This document shows, one piece after another, positions 14,065-21,941 of a stretch of 23,175 bases of DNA (the stretch's first letter is position 1; the number at the start of each line of letters is the position of its first letter). Under the pieces are notes generated by a model that saw only the letters and a list, made by a program, of their open reading frames with translations, was not told where the DNA came from and searched no databases. This stretch comes from a bacterium (lineage in GTDB: Bacteria > Bacillota > Clostridia > Lachnospirales > Lachnospiraceae), in NCBI GenBank assembly GCA_004562765.1, contig SFRL01000049.1:1-23175 (forward strand), read 5' to 3'. Made by a program: the position numbers and the translations under genes.

Positions 14065-16323
14065 ATGGGAGCGATGAGAAAACGCATGATCTGGAATGAT
14101 ATCAGAGGAAACCGGCTGATGTCTGTGTCGACGTGGTTTTTTATGGCTGTGAGTGCATTTTTGTTTGCGTTGACCGCGTATCTTGCAGTGAGTCTGCTGG
14201 GCTCGGTGGATGCCTTGATGGAACAGGCAAAGACACCGGATTTTTTGCAAATGCATAATGGGGAACTGGATAAAGAAAAACTGCAGGCATTTGCCGGAGA
14301 ACAGAAAGCAGTCCGGGAATATCAGGTGCTGACCTTTCTGAATATGGAAAATGCCATGATCGAGCTGAACGGACATTCTCTGTCGGACAGCACACAGGAC
14401 AATGGCATCTGTGTGCAGAGCGGCTCTTTTGATTATCTGCTGGACATGGAAAATCATGTGATAGAAGCATCTGACGGCGAGATCTACGTACCGGTCTGCT
14501 ACAGACAGGAGTATGACCTGAAGGAGGGCGGAAAGGCAAAGATCGGAGAGGAAACGTTTTTGATTGCCGGGTTTCTGCGGGACTCCCAGATGAATTCCAT
14601 GATGTCGTCCTCAAAGCGTTTTCTCGTGAGTGCGGCGGACTATGAGCGGCTGAAAACGATGGGAAGCGAAGAATACCTGATCGAATTTCTGCTGGATGGG
14701 AATGCCGGTGATTTTGCAACTGCATATACGGATGCGGGGCTGCCCGCGAATGGTCCCGCAGTTACAAAACCGCTGATCCGCATGATGAATGCGCTTTCGG
14801 ACGGACTGATGATACTGGTCATTCTGCTGGTCAGCATCGTTCTGGTGTTGATCGCGATGCTTTGCATCCGCTTTACACTGCTGACACAGCTGGAGGCGGA
14901 TCGGCGGGAGATCGGGGCGATGAAGGCGATCGGCATAGGAAGGAAACAGATACGGAATATTTATTTTATAAAATATGTGATGCTCTCCGGGCTTGGCGCG
15001 CTGGCGGGGCTGGTACTTGCGCTGGTGACAGAAAGCAGGGTGTCCGTGCATATGCAGGAATTGTACGGAGCACCGGAAAAGAAAGCGCTGCAGCTTCTGG
15101 CAGCACTGATCGGCGCGATCCTGACAGAGGGAGTGTTGTTACTGTCGGTGCGTAGAAGTCTGAAGCGCACGGACCGGCTCTCGGCGGTGGAAGCGTTGGC
15201 CGGGTGGCAGAACCGGAAAAAAGAACATGATAAAACCGGCTCTCCACAGTATCTGATCGTGGCACTTGTGATCGGTCTGGGCGTATTTCTGATGATCGTG
15301 CCGCAGAATCTGCTCAGTACCGTCGCATCTCCGCAGTTTGTCACTTATATGGGTATCGGAGACAGTGAAATACGTATAGACATTCGTCAGACCGATGGGA
15401 TCGAAGAGCAGACCGAACGGCTCGAAGGTATGTTTTCCGGTGATGAACGTATCAGCCGTCATGTTGCGCTGCGCACGGTATCCTGTCGGGTCGGGCTGTC
15501 GGACGGCAGCTGTGAAAGCCTGTATGTGGAGCAGGGCGATCACACGATCTTTCCGGTGACATATGCGAAAGGAGACGCGCCGGAGAAAGAGGGAGAACTG
15601 GCGTTGTCCTGGCTGTGCGCCGAGGAGTGGGGATTATCTGTTGGAGATACGGTGGAGATATCCGTGAAAGACAAGGTGAGCATGTACCGGATCTGCGGCA
15701 TTTATTCGGATATTACCAACGGAGGAAAAACTGCAAAGGCAGCGGTAATTCCGGCAGATGAGGAACTGATGTGGAGTGTGTTTTACGTGTCGCTGGCAGA
15801 TAACGTTTCAAGGGAGCAGTGGCTTTCGGAATGCCCGGGCACACTGGCAGACGCAGGCATCAGCGCTAAGGCGGTAGATATTCAGAAATATGTGGAAAAT
15901 ACTTACGGGCAGACGATCCGGGAGGTTCGTATGGCAGCCGTTGTCGCGCTGATCGTCGCAGTTCTTGTGATGTTTGTGGTTGTTGTTTTATTCACGAGGC
16001 TGCTGGTGGCAAAGGATCGCAAAGATATTTCCCTGCGAAAAGCGATCGGTTTTTCTTCAGGGAAAGTCCGGGACATTTATCTGGTTCGTTTTGTTCCGGT
16101 TGCGGTCGGCGGAATACTGGCAGGACTCCTGGCGGGAAATCTGCTGGGAGAGAAACTGATGGGAATATTGCTGCGGACGCTTGGCGCGACAGGATTCCGT
16201 TTTTTGATCGATGCAGGGATGGTCTTCGCGCTGATCCCGTTTCTGGCGGCTGTTACAGTATTTCTGGCGGTTTCTATCGGGCTTTGCGAGATAAAAAATG
16301 TCAGGGCATATGAGTGTTTGTAA
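14065..16323 (+). CDS. FtsX/MacB-like ABC transporter permease
   Basis: 752 residues. One helix (about 20-46) follows WNDIRGNRLMSVSTWFF, then a large outer domain. A first FtsX unit carries helices around 245-270, 302-325 and 342-360, with the motif REIGAMKAIGIGRKQIRNIYFIK. A fifth helix (394-414) leads to a second outer domain and a second FtsX unit near the C-terminus with DISLRKAIGFSSGKVRDIY. This duplicated layout is that of permeases partnering LolD/MacB-type ATPases, which use ATP on the inside to move or signal for lipids, peptides or antibiotics outside. The ATG 14065 has AAGGAG 5 nt upstream; a TTG 36 bases earlier is possible but poorly supported. Its ATPase follows 40 bp downstream. 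Confidence 0.92.
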   Translation: MGAMRKRMIWNDIRGNRLMSVSTWFFMAVSAFLFALTAYLAVSLLGSVDALMEQAKTPDFLQMHNGELDKEKLQAFAGEQKAVREYQVLTFLNMENAMIELNGHSLSDSTQDNGICVQSGSFDYLLDMENHVIEASDGEIYVPVCYRQEYDLKEGGKAKIGEETFLIAGFLRDSQMNSMMSSSKRFLVSAADYERLKTMGSEEYLIEFLLDGNAGDFATAYTDAGLPANGPAVTKPLIRMMNALSDGLMILVILLVSIVLVLIAMLCIRFTLLTQLEADRREIGAMKAIGIGRKQIRNIYFIKYVMLSGLGALAGLVLALVTESRVSVHMQELYGAPEKKALQLLAALIGAILTEGVLLLSVRRSLKRTDRLSAVEALAGWQNRKKEHDKTGSPQYLIVALVIGLGVFLMIVPQNLLSTVASPQFVTYMGIGDSEIRIDIRQTDGIEEQTERLEGMFSGDERISRHVALRTVSCRVGLSDGSCESLYVEQGDHTIFPVTYAKGDAPEKEGELALSWLCAEEWGLSVGDTVEISVKDKVSMYRICGIYSDITNGGKTAKAAVIPADEELMWSVFYVSLADNVSREQWLSECPGTLADAGISAKAVDIQKYVENTYGQTIREVRMAAVVALIVAVLVMFVVVVLFTRLLVAKDRKDISLRKAIGFSSGKVRDIYLVRFVPVAVGGILAGLLAGNLLGEKLMGILLRTLGATGFRFLIDAGMVFALIPFLAAVTVFLAVSIGLCEIKNVRAYECL

Positions 16324-16363
16324 TGGTGAGAAATGCAACAGCAGACTGAGAGGAGAAAGAGAC

Positions 16364-17098
16364 ATGCATGAAATATTAACTGTGAAAAATCTATACAAAG
16401 ACAACATTTTGAAGGATATCAGTTTTTCGATCAAAAGCGGAGAGATGGTAGCGGTCATGGGACCTTCCGGTTCCGGAAAATCAACACTGCTCTATCAGGT
16501 GTCAGGGATGGAACGCGCAGATATGGGGGAAGTGTGGGTAGACGGCACACAGATCTGCGACTTGTCAGAGGACGCGCGCGCAAGGCTGCGCCTGGAGCGG
16601 ATGGGATTTGTGTTTCAGCAGATGAATATGCTGAAAAACCTGAACCTGATCGATAATATCACACTGCCCGCTGATGCAGCGAGACGAAGGAAGAACGGTA
16701 AAAAAGAGGTGGAGCGCAAGGGGCTTCAACTGATGGAGAATATGGGGATCGCTGATCTGGCATATCGGAGAACACATGAGGTTTCCGGCGGTCAGCTGCA
16801 GCGGGCATGTATCTGCCGCAGCCTGATCAATGATCCGAAGATCCTCTTTGCCGATGAGCCCACGGGAGCACTCAACCGGAGTGCCGCAAAGGAGGTCATG
16901 GAGGAATTTGTCAGGCTGAACCGGGAGGGGGCAACGATCCTTCTGGTAACACATGACAGCAAAGTGGCAGCAGCCTGCAGCCGCATCCTCTATCTTTTGG
17001 ACGGGATGATCGAGGGAGAACTGCTGCTTACAGACATGACGGAAACAAAGGCACGGGAAGATGCTGTCAGTAAATGGCTTGCACAGATGGGATGGTAA
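16364..17098 (+). CDS. ABC transporter ATPase (LolD/MacB type)
   Basis: 244 residues, a lone nucleotide-binding protein. Walker A is GPSGSGKST (33-41), the Q-loop is FVFQQMNML, the signature is VSGGQLQR (140-147), Walker B is ILFADEPTGALN (160-171) and the H-loop is VTHD (195-198). ADEPTGALN is characteristic of the MacB/LolD/BceA group, which partners FtsX-type permeases, fitting the gene just upstream. ATG 16364 follows GAGGAG by about 10 nt; the frame is open from 16298 inside the permease gene. With the permease it forms a complete transporter, perhaps for antimicrobial peptide resistance, though no BceRS-type two-component system is seen nearby. Confidence 0.94.
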   Translation: MHEILTVKNLYKDNILKDISFSIKSGEMVAVMGPSGSGKSTLLYQVSGMERADMGEVWVDGTQICDLSEDARARLRLERMGFVFQQMNMLKNLNLIDNITLPADAARRRKNGKKEVERKGLQLMENMGIADLAYRRTHEVSGGQLQRACICRSLINDPKILFADEPTGALNRSAAKEVMEEFVRLNREGATILLVTHDSKVAAACSRILYLLDGMIEGELLLTDMTETKAREDAVSKWLAQMGW

Positions 17099-17125
17099 AT
17101 GATGGCGTTTTTTGCAAAACACACA

Positions 17126-17154
17126 TTGCGTGATGGATAAAAATATGTTATTCT
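17126..17154 (+). promoter_or_regulatory. Promoter of the small HTH gene
   Basis: TTGCGT (17126-17131), a 17-nt spacer and TATTCT (17149-17154) lie just before the structured leader. Transcription would start about 17161 and include most of the leader. The match to consensus is moderate. Confidence 0.45.
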
Positions 17155-17260
17155 CATGATATATTGAGCGCAAGTGAGTTCAACATGCTTGCATGATTGA
17201 CGAACGGCGAAATTATTGAGTGAGCTGTGCTCACGACATAATGAGCGCAAGAGAGGGAGG
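17153..17260 (+). promoter_or_regulatory. Structured leader / dispersed repeat, copy 2 (before the small HTH gene)
   Basis: Homologous to 5752-5860. As RNA: outer helix CTCAT (17153-17157) with ATGAG (17241-17245), hairpin TCAA-CATGCTTGCATG-A-TTGA (17180-17200) and hairpin GTGAGC-TGT-GCTCAC (17220-17234). TGAGCGCAAG occurs near both ends (17165 and 17242). The ribosome site GGGAGG follows immediately. Most differences from copy 1 are transitions; the outermost pair changes from G-C to C-G and the second hairpin keeps pairing despite sequence change. Confidence 0.55.
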
Positions 17261-17265
17261 TCATT

Positions 17266-17466
17266 ATGGACTGTCAGGCTAAGATCAAAGAGTTAAGAGA
17301 AGAGACCGGTTTAAACCGGAAAGCGTTTTGTGAAAAATTTGAGATTCCCTATCGTACGGTTACCGAATGGGAGCGGGGGACGCGAAATGCCCCTGACTAT
17401 GTGCTGCGCCTGCTGGAGTATTATATCCGGACAGAAAAGCTTTTGGCGGAGCTGGGACAGAAATAA
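17266..17466 (+). CDS. Small helix-turn-helix protein (XRE-like)
   Basis: 66 residues. The sequence KIKELREETGLNRKAFCEKFEIPYRTVTEWERGTR (about 5-39) is a lambda-repressor-type HTH, with the second and recognition helices at RKAFCEKF and YRTVTEWERG. A short C-terminal helix pair RLLEYYIRTEKLLAEL may dimerise it. GGGAGG lies 5-6 nt before ATG 17266. It stands alone between the structured leader and a strong terminator. Such proteins serve as phage-like or toxin-antitoxin regulators or as stand-alone repressors; no partner gene is visible. Confidence 0.85.
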   Translation: MDCQAKIKELREETGLNRKAFCEKFEIPYRTVTEWERGTRNAPDYVLRLLEYYIRTEKLLAELGQK

Positions 17467-17482
17467 ATCTCAATGTAATGTA

Positions 17483-17513
17483 AAGAGGCACCCCGGAGTG
17501 CCTCTTATTTTTT
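17483..17513 (+). terminator. Rho-independent terminator after the small HTH gene
   Basis: AAGAGGCAC (17483-17491) pairs perfectly with GTGCCTCTT (17498-17506) around CCCGGA, then A and six T (17508-17513). It ends the HTH gene and lies 23 bp from the stop of the convergent XRE-type gene, which it may serve weakly as well. Confidence 0.92.
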
Positions 17514-17535
17514 CTAAAGACCAGGAAAACGGCAG

Positions 17536-19047
17536 TTATTGCCTGAGCTCCTGGATCAGTTCTCGGATCTGCATACGGATCTTGGCGCGGCGGATGCCTT
17601 CATAGCCGACCAGATCTGCTTGGCGCATCAGATATTCATAGCATGCATGAGACAGCTCCGGACGCCGGATTTCCAGCATGTAAAATGGGCTGGAATTGCT
17701 GACAAGGAGAGTCGGACCAGATTCACTGGCAAACAGATTGTAGTCCTGCCGGTCTGTGGGGGTTACCGGGACAAAATGATAATTTTCGTACTTATCCATC
17801 AGATCCAGGATATGCTGCAGGTGCATGGCGTAGATCTCCGGTGTATACACGGGATGCTTGTCTGCCACTTTATAATCTGTGCCGAACAGTATTTTGCCTG
17901 CGCGCACATCCTCTGGTGTCGCTAGCGGGCAGAGTTCGATACAGGAGCTGCGTGAGAGTTTTTCTTCAAACAGGGAGGCATCGGCGAGGTCCATTTGTAA
18001 TGTCGTTCTCCATGTAGATTCAGGTGTCTCATTGATAAAAGCATCCAGACATTCGGTGGGCAGCGTGTACGGAGACGGTTTGGATGCTTTATGGATGACG
18101 GGACTGTTGTCATTTAAAAGTTCCCGGAAGCAGGTGATAAACTCATTCGGATCTGTGTGTGAGACAAGTGCCGGGCGGCAGAGCGACAACTCATATTGAA
18201 ATTGGTCGTTATAGGCATTTACGAGCTCTTGATCGGTCGAGAAGAGCGACATCAGATTTGACGCGTTACCGATACATGTGCTTGCTTGTACGCAGTATCC
18301 CGGAATAATAATGAGGCTGCGCCGATACAGATTGTCACGCAGTCTCGGATAATAGTACACTCTTGCATTACCGGTTGCATAGATGGGCAGCCAGTAGCGC
18401 AGCGATTCTACATAGCGGTTCATAAAGTTTAAGGAGGGCATAATGTGGTAGAGTGTAAAGCCTTTCTGAAAGATCGCAGACAGAGCGGCAGAAAATTCAC
18501 TCATAAACTGGTAATCCTCAAACAGCCATTCCAGATTTACATCGGATACAAAATAGATGGGGGATGCCTTGTCAAGCTGTTTGGCGATATTGATAATATA
18601 GCGCGTGGCTTCACGCTTCCCCTCATTGCCGTAGAAAAATTGTGTCAGTCCTTCGCTTGGCATCGAAGGATGTGTGAGGGGTCCTTCGGGCGGCAGATTG
18701 GGAGCCGGTGGGATTGGAGAAACATTTTCGAGCAGGCGTTCCAGCACAGGTTTATCGCCCAACATCCATTGATACAGGTAGTCTACCAGCGTCTCTGTCG
18801 GTGTACTGGAACGCAGCTCCGGCTTTTCCAGCATTTCCGCCAGTGCATGAAACTGAAAGTCTGCAGAGCATCGTCTCGCAAAAAAAGAAGCCATGTGACG
18901 GATGTGATCATGGTTGCGCGGTGTTTTTCGCTTGCCGCTGCGCAAAAGACTGATCAGAGACCGGTCGACAGAGATCGCTTCTGCAAGCTCTTTATTTGAA
19001 GTGTTCGTGATATTCATCAAAAAATTCAGCTTATTGGAAAACTGCAT
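17536..19047 (-). CDS. Large XRE-type regulator with long C-terminal domain of unknown function
   Basis: 503 residues. The N-terminus has a Cro/C1-type HTH (about 5-45): LNFLMNITNTSNKELAEAISVDRSLISLLRSGKRKTPRN. The remaining 450 residues match no domain I recognise. They are soluble, with no membrane segment, and contain VSDVNLEWLFEDYQF, a YHIMPSLNFMNRYVESLRYWLPIYATG region and FMSEFSAAL; the layout suggests a ligand or partner-binding domain. The reading frame has two ATGs; I chose 19047 because GGAGG (19060-19056) is 8 nt away, whereas ATG 19053 is only 2 nt away. A good promoter lies upstream on the minus strand. It is divergent from the HPt/FapA/HD-GYP operon and may regulate it or itself. 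Confidence 0.85.
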   Translation of the reverse strand: MQFSNKLNFLMNITNTSNKELAEAISVDRSLISLLRSGKRKTPRNHDHIRHMASFFARRCSADFQFHALAEMLEKPELRSSTPTETLVDYLYQWMLGDKPVLERLLENVSPIPPAPNLPPEGPLTHPSMPSEGLTQFFYGNEGKREATRYIINIAKQLDKASPIYFVSDVNLEWLFEDYQFMSEFSAALSAIFQKGFTLYHIMPSLNFMNRYVESLRYWLPIYATGNARVYYYPRLRDNLYRRSLIIIPGYCVQASTCIGNASNLMSLFSTDQELVNAYNDQFQYELSLCRPALVSHTDPNEFITCFRELLNDNSPVIHKASKPSPYTLPTECLDAFINETPESTWRTTLQMDLADASLFEEKLSRSSCIELCPLATPEDVRAGKILFGTDYKVADKHPVYTPEIYAMHLQHILDLMDKYENYHFVPVTPTDRQDYNLFASESGPTLLVSNSSPFYMLEIRRPELSHACYEYLMRQADLVGYEGIRRAKIRMQIRELIQELRQ

Positions 19048-19064
19048 AGCCATCGCCTCCTATG

Positions 19065-19110
19065 TTCATTTTTATGAATACATTATATTCAAATATGTAA
19101 CTTTATGCAA
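19065..19110 (-). promoter_or_regulatory. Promoter of the XRE-type gene with a start-site dyad
   Basis: On the minus strand, TTGCAT (19110-19105), a 17-nt spacer and a perfect TATAAT (19087-19082) form a strong promoter. The dyad TTCAT-TTTT-ATGAA (19065-19078) lies at the expected start of transcription, a place where an autorepressor would bind. The ribosome site GGAGG follows at 19060-19056. Confidence 0.65.
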
Positions 19111-19164
19111 TAAAAATGTCATTTGAAATTACACGTCATTTTCGGTGACAAATGAGGGAGAGTG

Positions 19165-19193
19165 TTGTAATGACAGAAAAATACTGTTATGAT
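19165..19193 (+). promoter_or_regulatory. Promoter of the HPt/FapA/HD-GYP operon
   Basis: TTGTAA (19165-19170), a 17-nt spacer and TATGAT (19188-19193). The untranslated leader is then about 95 nt and contains the direct repeat AAAAAAGTGGCA (19211-19222 and 19254-19265), the second copy lying in the palindrome AAAAGTG-G-CACTTTT (19256-19270). Confidence 0.55.
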
Positions 19194-19295
19194 TAATAGT
19201 GGTTTAAAGTAAAAAAGTGGCATATCAGCTTTTAAAGGTCAAATAAAATGACAAAAAAAGTGGCACTTTTAATATATATACAAAAGGAGAAACAA

Positions 19296-19658
19296 ATGCA
19301 GTTAAAAGAATGTTATGAATCATTCGGAGGAAACTATGAGGATGTGAAATCACGCTTGATGAAGGACGAGCTGATCCAGAGGCTGGTCATTAAGTTTTTG
19401 TCAGATACGAGCTATGAAAAGCTCTCAGATGCAATGGAGCAGGCGGACTACGGGGAGGCGTTCAGCGCGGTACATACGTTAAAGGGTGTAAGCCAGAACC
19501 TAAGCTTCGACCGTCTGAGCCGCTCCACCGAAGCGCTGACAGAGACGCTTCGCAGATGGGAGACGGAACCGGTAGACGCGAAGAAGAGCGAGGAACTGTT
19601 TCAGCAGGTATCCGCGGATTATGAAGCTGTTGCCGGCGCTATCCGCATGCTGCAGTAA
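19296..19658 (+). CDS. Histidine phosphotransfer (HPt) domain protein
   Basis: 120 residues, a stand-alone HPt protein, an all-alpha phosphorelay carrier that takes phosphate from one receiver domain and hands it to another. The phospho-accepting site is H60 in AVHTLKGVSQNLSF, a textbook HPt motif. The N-terminal FGGNYEDVKSRLMKDELIQRLVIKFL is the usual first helix pair. I chose ATG 19296 because AAAGGAG lies 6-7 nt upstream; the frame is open from 19248 but that start lacks a site. No histidine kinase is seen in the window, so its phosphodonor must be encoded elsewhere or beyond 23175; the likely acceptor is the receiver domain of the response regulator two genes downstream. Confidence 0.9.
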   Translation: MQLKECYESFGGNYEDVKSRLMKDELIQRLVIKFLSDTSYEKLSDAMEQADYGEAFSAVHTLKGVSQNLSFDRLSRSTEALTETLRRWETEPVDAKKSEELFQQVSADYEAVAGAIRMLQ

Positions 19659-19694
19659 TCCGGCATATCCCACGATTGAGAGAATGGAAAAAGA

Positions 19695-21911
19695 ATGGAA
19701 AAGATCAGAACACAGCTCGCAGACAATGGATTTACCTTTGACCAGATCGCGGAGATTGAAGCGGGAGCTCAGGCGGGGATAGACATATCACAATATGCAG
19801 ACCGGAAATTGCTGGCGATCCAGATGCGGCAGATCCGTATGGGACTGCAGGAAGGGCTGGATGTCAGTGTCTATGCAGACCGGGCGTATGACTGGTTTCA
19901 AATGGAGGAGATCCGAAAGGGGCTGGAGGAGCATGTACAGATTGACTTATATGCGTTTCCGGAATTGCCCTATGATAAAATGCAGCAGATCCGTCTCGGA
20001 CTTTGTGATGGGATCGATCTGTCACCGTTTCAGCATCTTGAAGCCGGAGTTTTAAAGCAGCTCCGGCTGGCTTTGTTGCATCATGTAAAGATCGTACCGT
20101 ATATCAATGAGGGTTATGACACAGAGCAGCTGGAGGCGATCCGGGAGGCGCTGGAAAAGAACGTGGACATTGTGCCGTACCTGGACAAGCGGTTTCGGGG
20201 TGTCTGTATCCGGGAGATCCGCCTGGGTCTGGAGCATGGCCTGAATGTCGGTGTTTATGCGGATCCTCGATATTACTGGCAGCAGATGCGGGAGATCCGC
20301 TATGGCATGGAGCACATGGTAGATGTCGCGCAGTACAAAAATCCTTATTATAATCACGAACAGATGCGCGAGATCCGATTGGGTCTGGAGGAAGGTCTGG
20401 ATGTTTCGTATTTTAGCAGCCTGATGTATACGGCAGCGGATATGGAACGGCGGCGTCTTGCCCTGGAGGAGCATCCGGGACTGGCTGCCTGCGGAGCATC
20501 GGAACAGCTGGCGGAACCGGATGGACCGGAGCCGGTGCGCATTACGCTTGCAGAGGAAAACACAGCTGCCTATGCAGAGTGGCTGGGTGACACGGAGGAA
20601 AGTCTCCGGGTTGAAATATTAAAAGCATTACACAGCCGGGGCATTACATACGGGATCCGTTATAATGCGATCGATCGGATGGCGGCAGGAGAGGGAACTC
20701 AGGGGCGAGTGCTTGTTGCGGCCGGTTCCATGCCTGAGGACGGAAAGGACGGTTATTACGAATACTTTTTCCGCACGCATGTGGCAAGAACGCCGAAGGC
20801 GATGGAGGACGGTAATGTTGATTACCGCAACGTAGAGTGGTTTGAACAGGTGAAAAAGGGACAGAAGTTGGCCTGCTATCACGGTGCCACTGCCGGAAAA
20901 AACGGAATCGCTGTGACCGGCAAGGAGATCCCGGCACGAAAAGGAAGAGAGCAGTGCATCCTGACCGGAAACGGTTTTCACAGGCTGGAGGACGGCAAAA
21001 CTTATATTGCGGATCTGGATGGTATCGTCAGTCTTACGGAAAACTACGCGGGGACGGATACCGTGATGGAGATACAGATGAACGTGACAGATCTGCTGAC
21101 CGTTGAGGAGGTCACGCTGGCAACCGGAGATGTTCACTTTGATGGAAACGTATATGTGAAGGGGAATGTCGGCAGCGGAGCAGGCATTTATGCGACCGGA
21201 GATGTACTTGTCGGCGGTTTTGTCGAGGCGGCACATATAGAAACAGGCGGTGATATCATGATCCGCCAGGGAATGAACGGCTCCGGTGATGGAGAGATCC
21301 GCGCGGCAAGAGATGTGAACGGCTACTTTTTCGAGGCGGTAAAGATCAGTGCCGGTGGAAGCATTCATGGAGACTATTTTTTGAACTGTGAGCTTACAGC
21401 GCGGGGCAAGATCGTTGTGATGGGTAAAAAAGGCAGTCTTGCGGGCGGCAGAGCATGTGCTGAACAGGGTCTGCTGGTAAACCGTCTCGGCAATCAGGCA
21501 GGTCTGGCAACTTATATCCGGCTGGGTGAGAGTGACCGCCTGCGCGCACGGGAAATGGAGATCAACGAAGCGGTGCGCAGTATAGATGCAGAACTTGAAA
21601 CACTCACGCGTGCGCATGAAGAGTTCATGCGAAAGTACCAGCCACAGATCCGCAACACCATGGAACTGTTTCAGAAGATCCAGAGTGCGATCTACAAAAA
21701 GGAGCAGGAACTGGATGGCTGGATGCGGAAAAAACGCTGTCTGGAGGATGAGAAACGAAGGGCAGTATCTGTCAGTGCAGTCGTGGAGACAAAGTTATAC
21801 GAAAGCGTGACGTTTGAGATCGAGCGGGTGAGATGGACCAACACAAAGAGGCTTGGAAGTGTCCGGGTCAAAAAATCAGAGAACAAAATAGCAGTGTTTT
21901 CGAACCGATAA
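19695..21911 (+). CDS. FapA (DUF342) family protein with ten 26-residue N-terminal repeats
   Basis: 738 residues. Residues 17-260 hold ten copies of a helical repeat of the form QMREIRLGLEEGLDVSxYAD; the central I-R pairs fall at 21, 47, 73, 99, 123, 149, 175, 201, 227 and 253, i.e. every 26 residues with one 24-residue step. Residues about 285-610 form the FapA/DUF342 region, including the right-handed beta-helix LATGDVHFDGNVYVKGNV, IYATGDVLVGG and ISAGGSIHGD. A charged coiled coil (about 612-690) follows. FapA-like proteins are polymerising scaffold-type proteins linked to flagella, sporulation or signalling; the exact role is unclear. The start ATG 19695 has only a weak GAGAGAA-type site. 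It lies 36 bp after the HPt gene and 30 bp before the HD-GYP regulator, clearly in one operon. Confidence 0.9.
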   Translation: MEKIRTQLADNGFTFDQIAEIEAGAQAGIDISQYADRKLLAIQMRQIRMGLQEGLDVSVYADRAYDWFQMEEIRKGLEEHVQIDLYAFPELPYDKMQQIRLGLCDGIDLSPFQHLEAGVLKQLRLALLHHVKIVPYINEGYDTEQLEAIREALEKNVDIVPYLDKRFRGVCIREIRLGLEHGLNVGVYADPRYYWQQMREIRYGMEHMVDVAQYKNPYYNHEQMREIRLGLEEGLDVSYFSSLMYTAADMERRRLALEEHPGLAACGASEQLAEPDGPEPVRITLAEENTAAYAEWLGDTEESLRVEILKALHSRGITYGIRYNAIDRMAAGEGTQGRVLVAAGSMPEDGKDGYYEYFFRTHVARTPKAMEDGNVDYRNVEWFEQVKKGQKLACYHGATAGKNGIAVTGKEIPARKGREQCILTGNGFHRLEDGKTYIADLDGIVSLTENYAGTDTVMEIQMNVTDLLTVEEVTLATGDVHFDGNVYVKGNVGSGAGIYATGDVLVGGFVEAAHIETGGDIMIRQGMNGSGDGEIRAARDVNGYFFEAVKISAGGSIHGDYFLNCELTARGKIVVMGKKGSLAGGRACAEQGLLVNRLGNQAGLATYIRLGESDRLRAREMEINEAVRSIDAELETLTRAHEEFMRKYQPQIRNTMELFQKIQSAIYKKEQELDGWMRKKRCLEDEKRRAVSVSAVVETKLYESVTFEIERVRWTNTKRLGSVRVKKSENKIAVFSNR

Positions 21912-21941
21912 GAGGAAGATACTGTATAAGGGAGATAAATC

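Noticed and set aside
19740..20475. 78-bp periodic repeat considered as a CRISPR-like or tandem DNA array
   Set aside because: The periodicity is at protein level (26 residues) with diverged codons inside an open reading frame, and has no constant repeat/spacer structure.
20628..21617. 329-residue open frame on the minus strand inside the FapA gene
   Set aside because: No recognisable domain, and it lies wholly opposite conserved FapA/DUF342 coding sequence.
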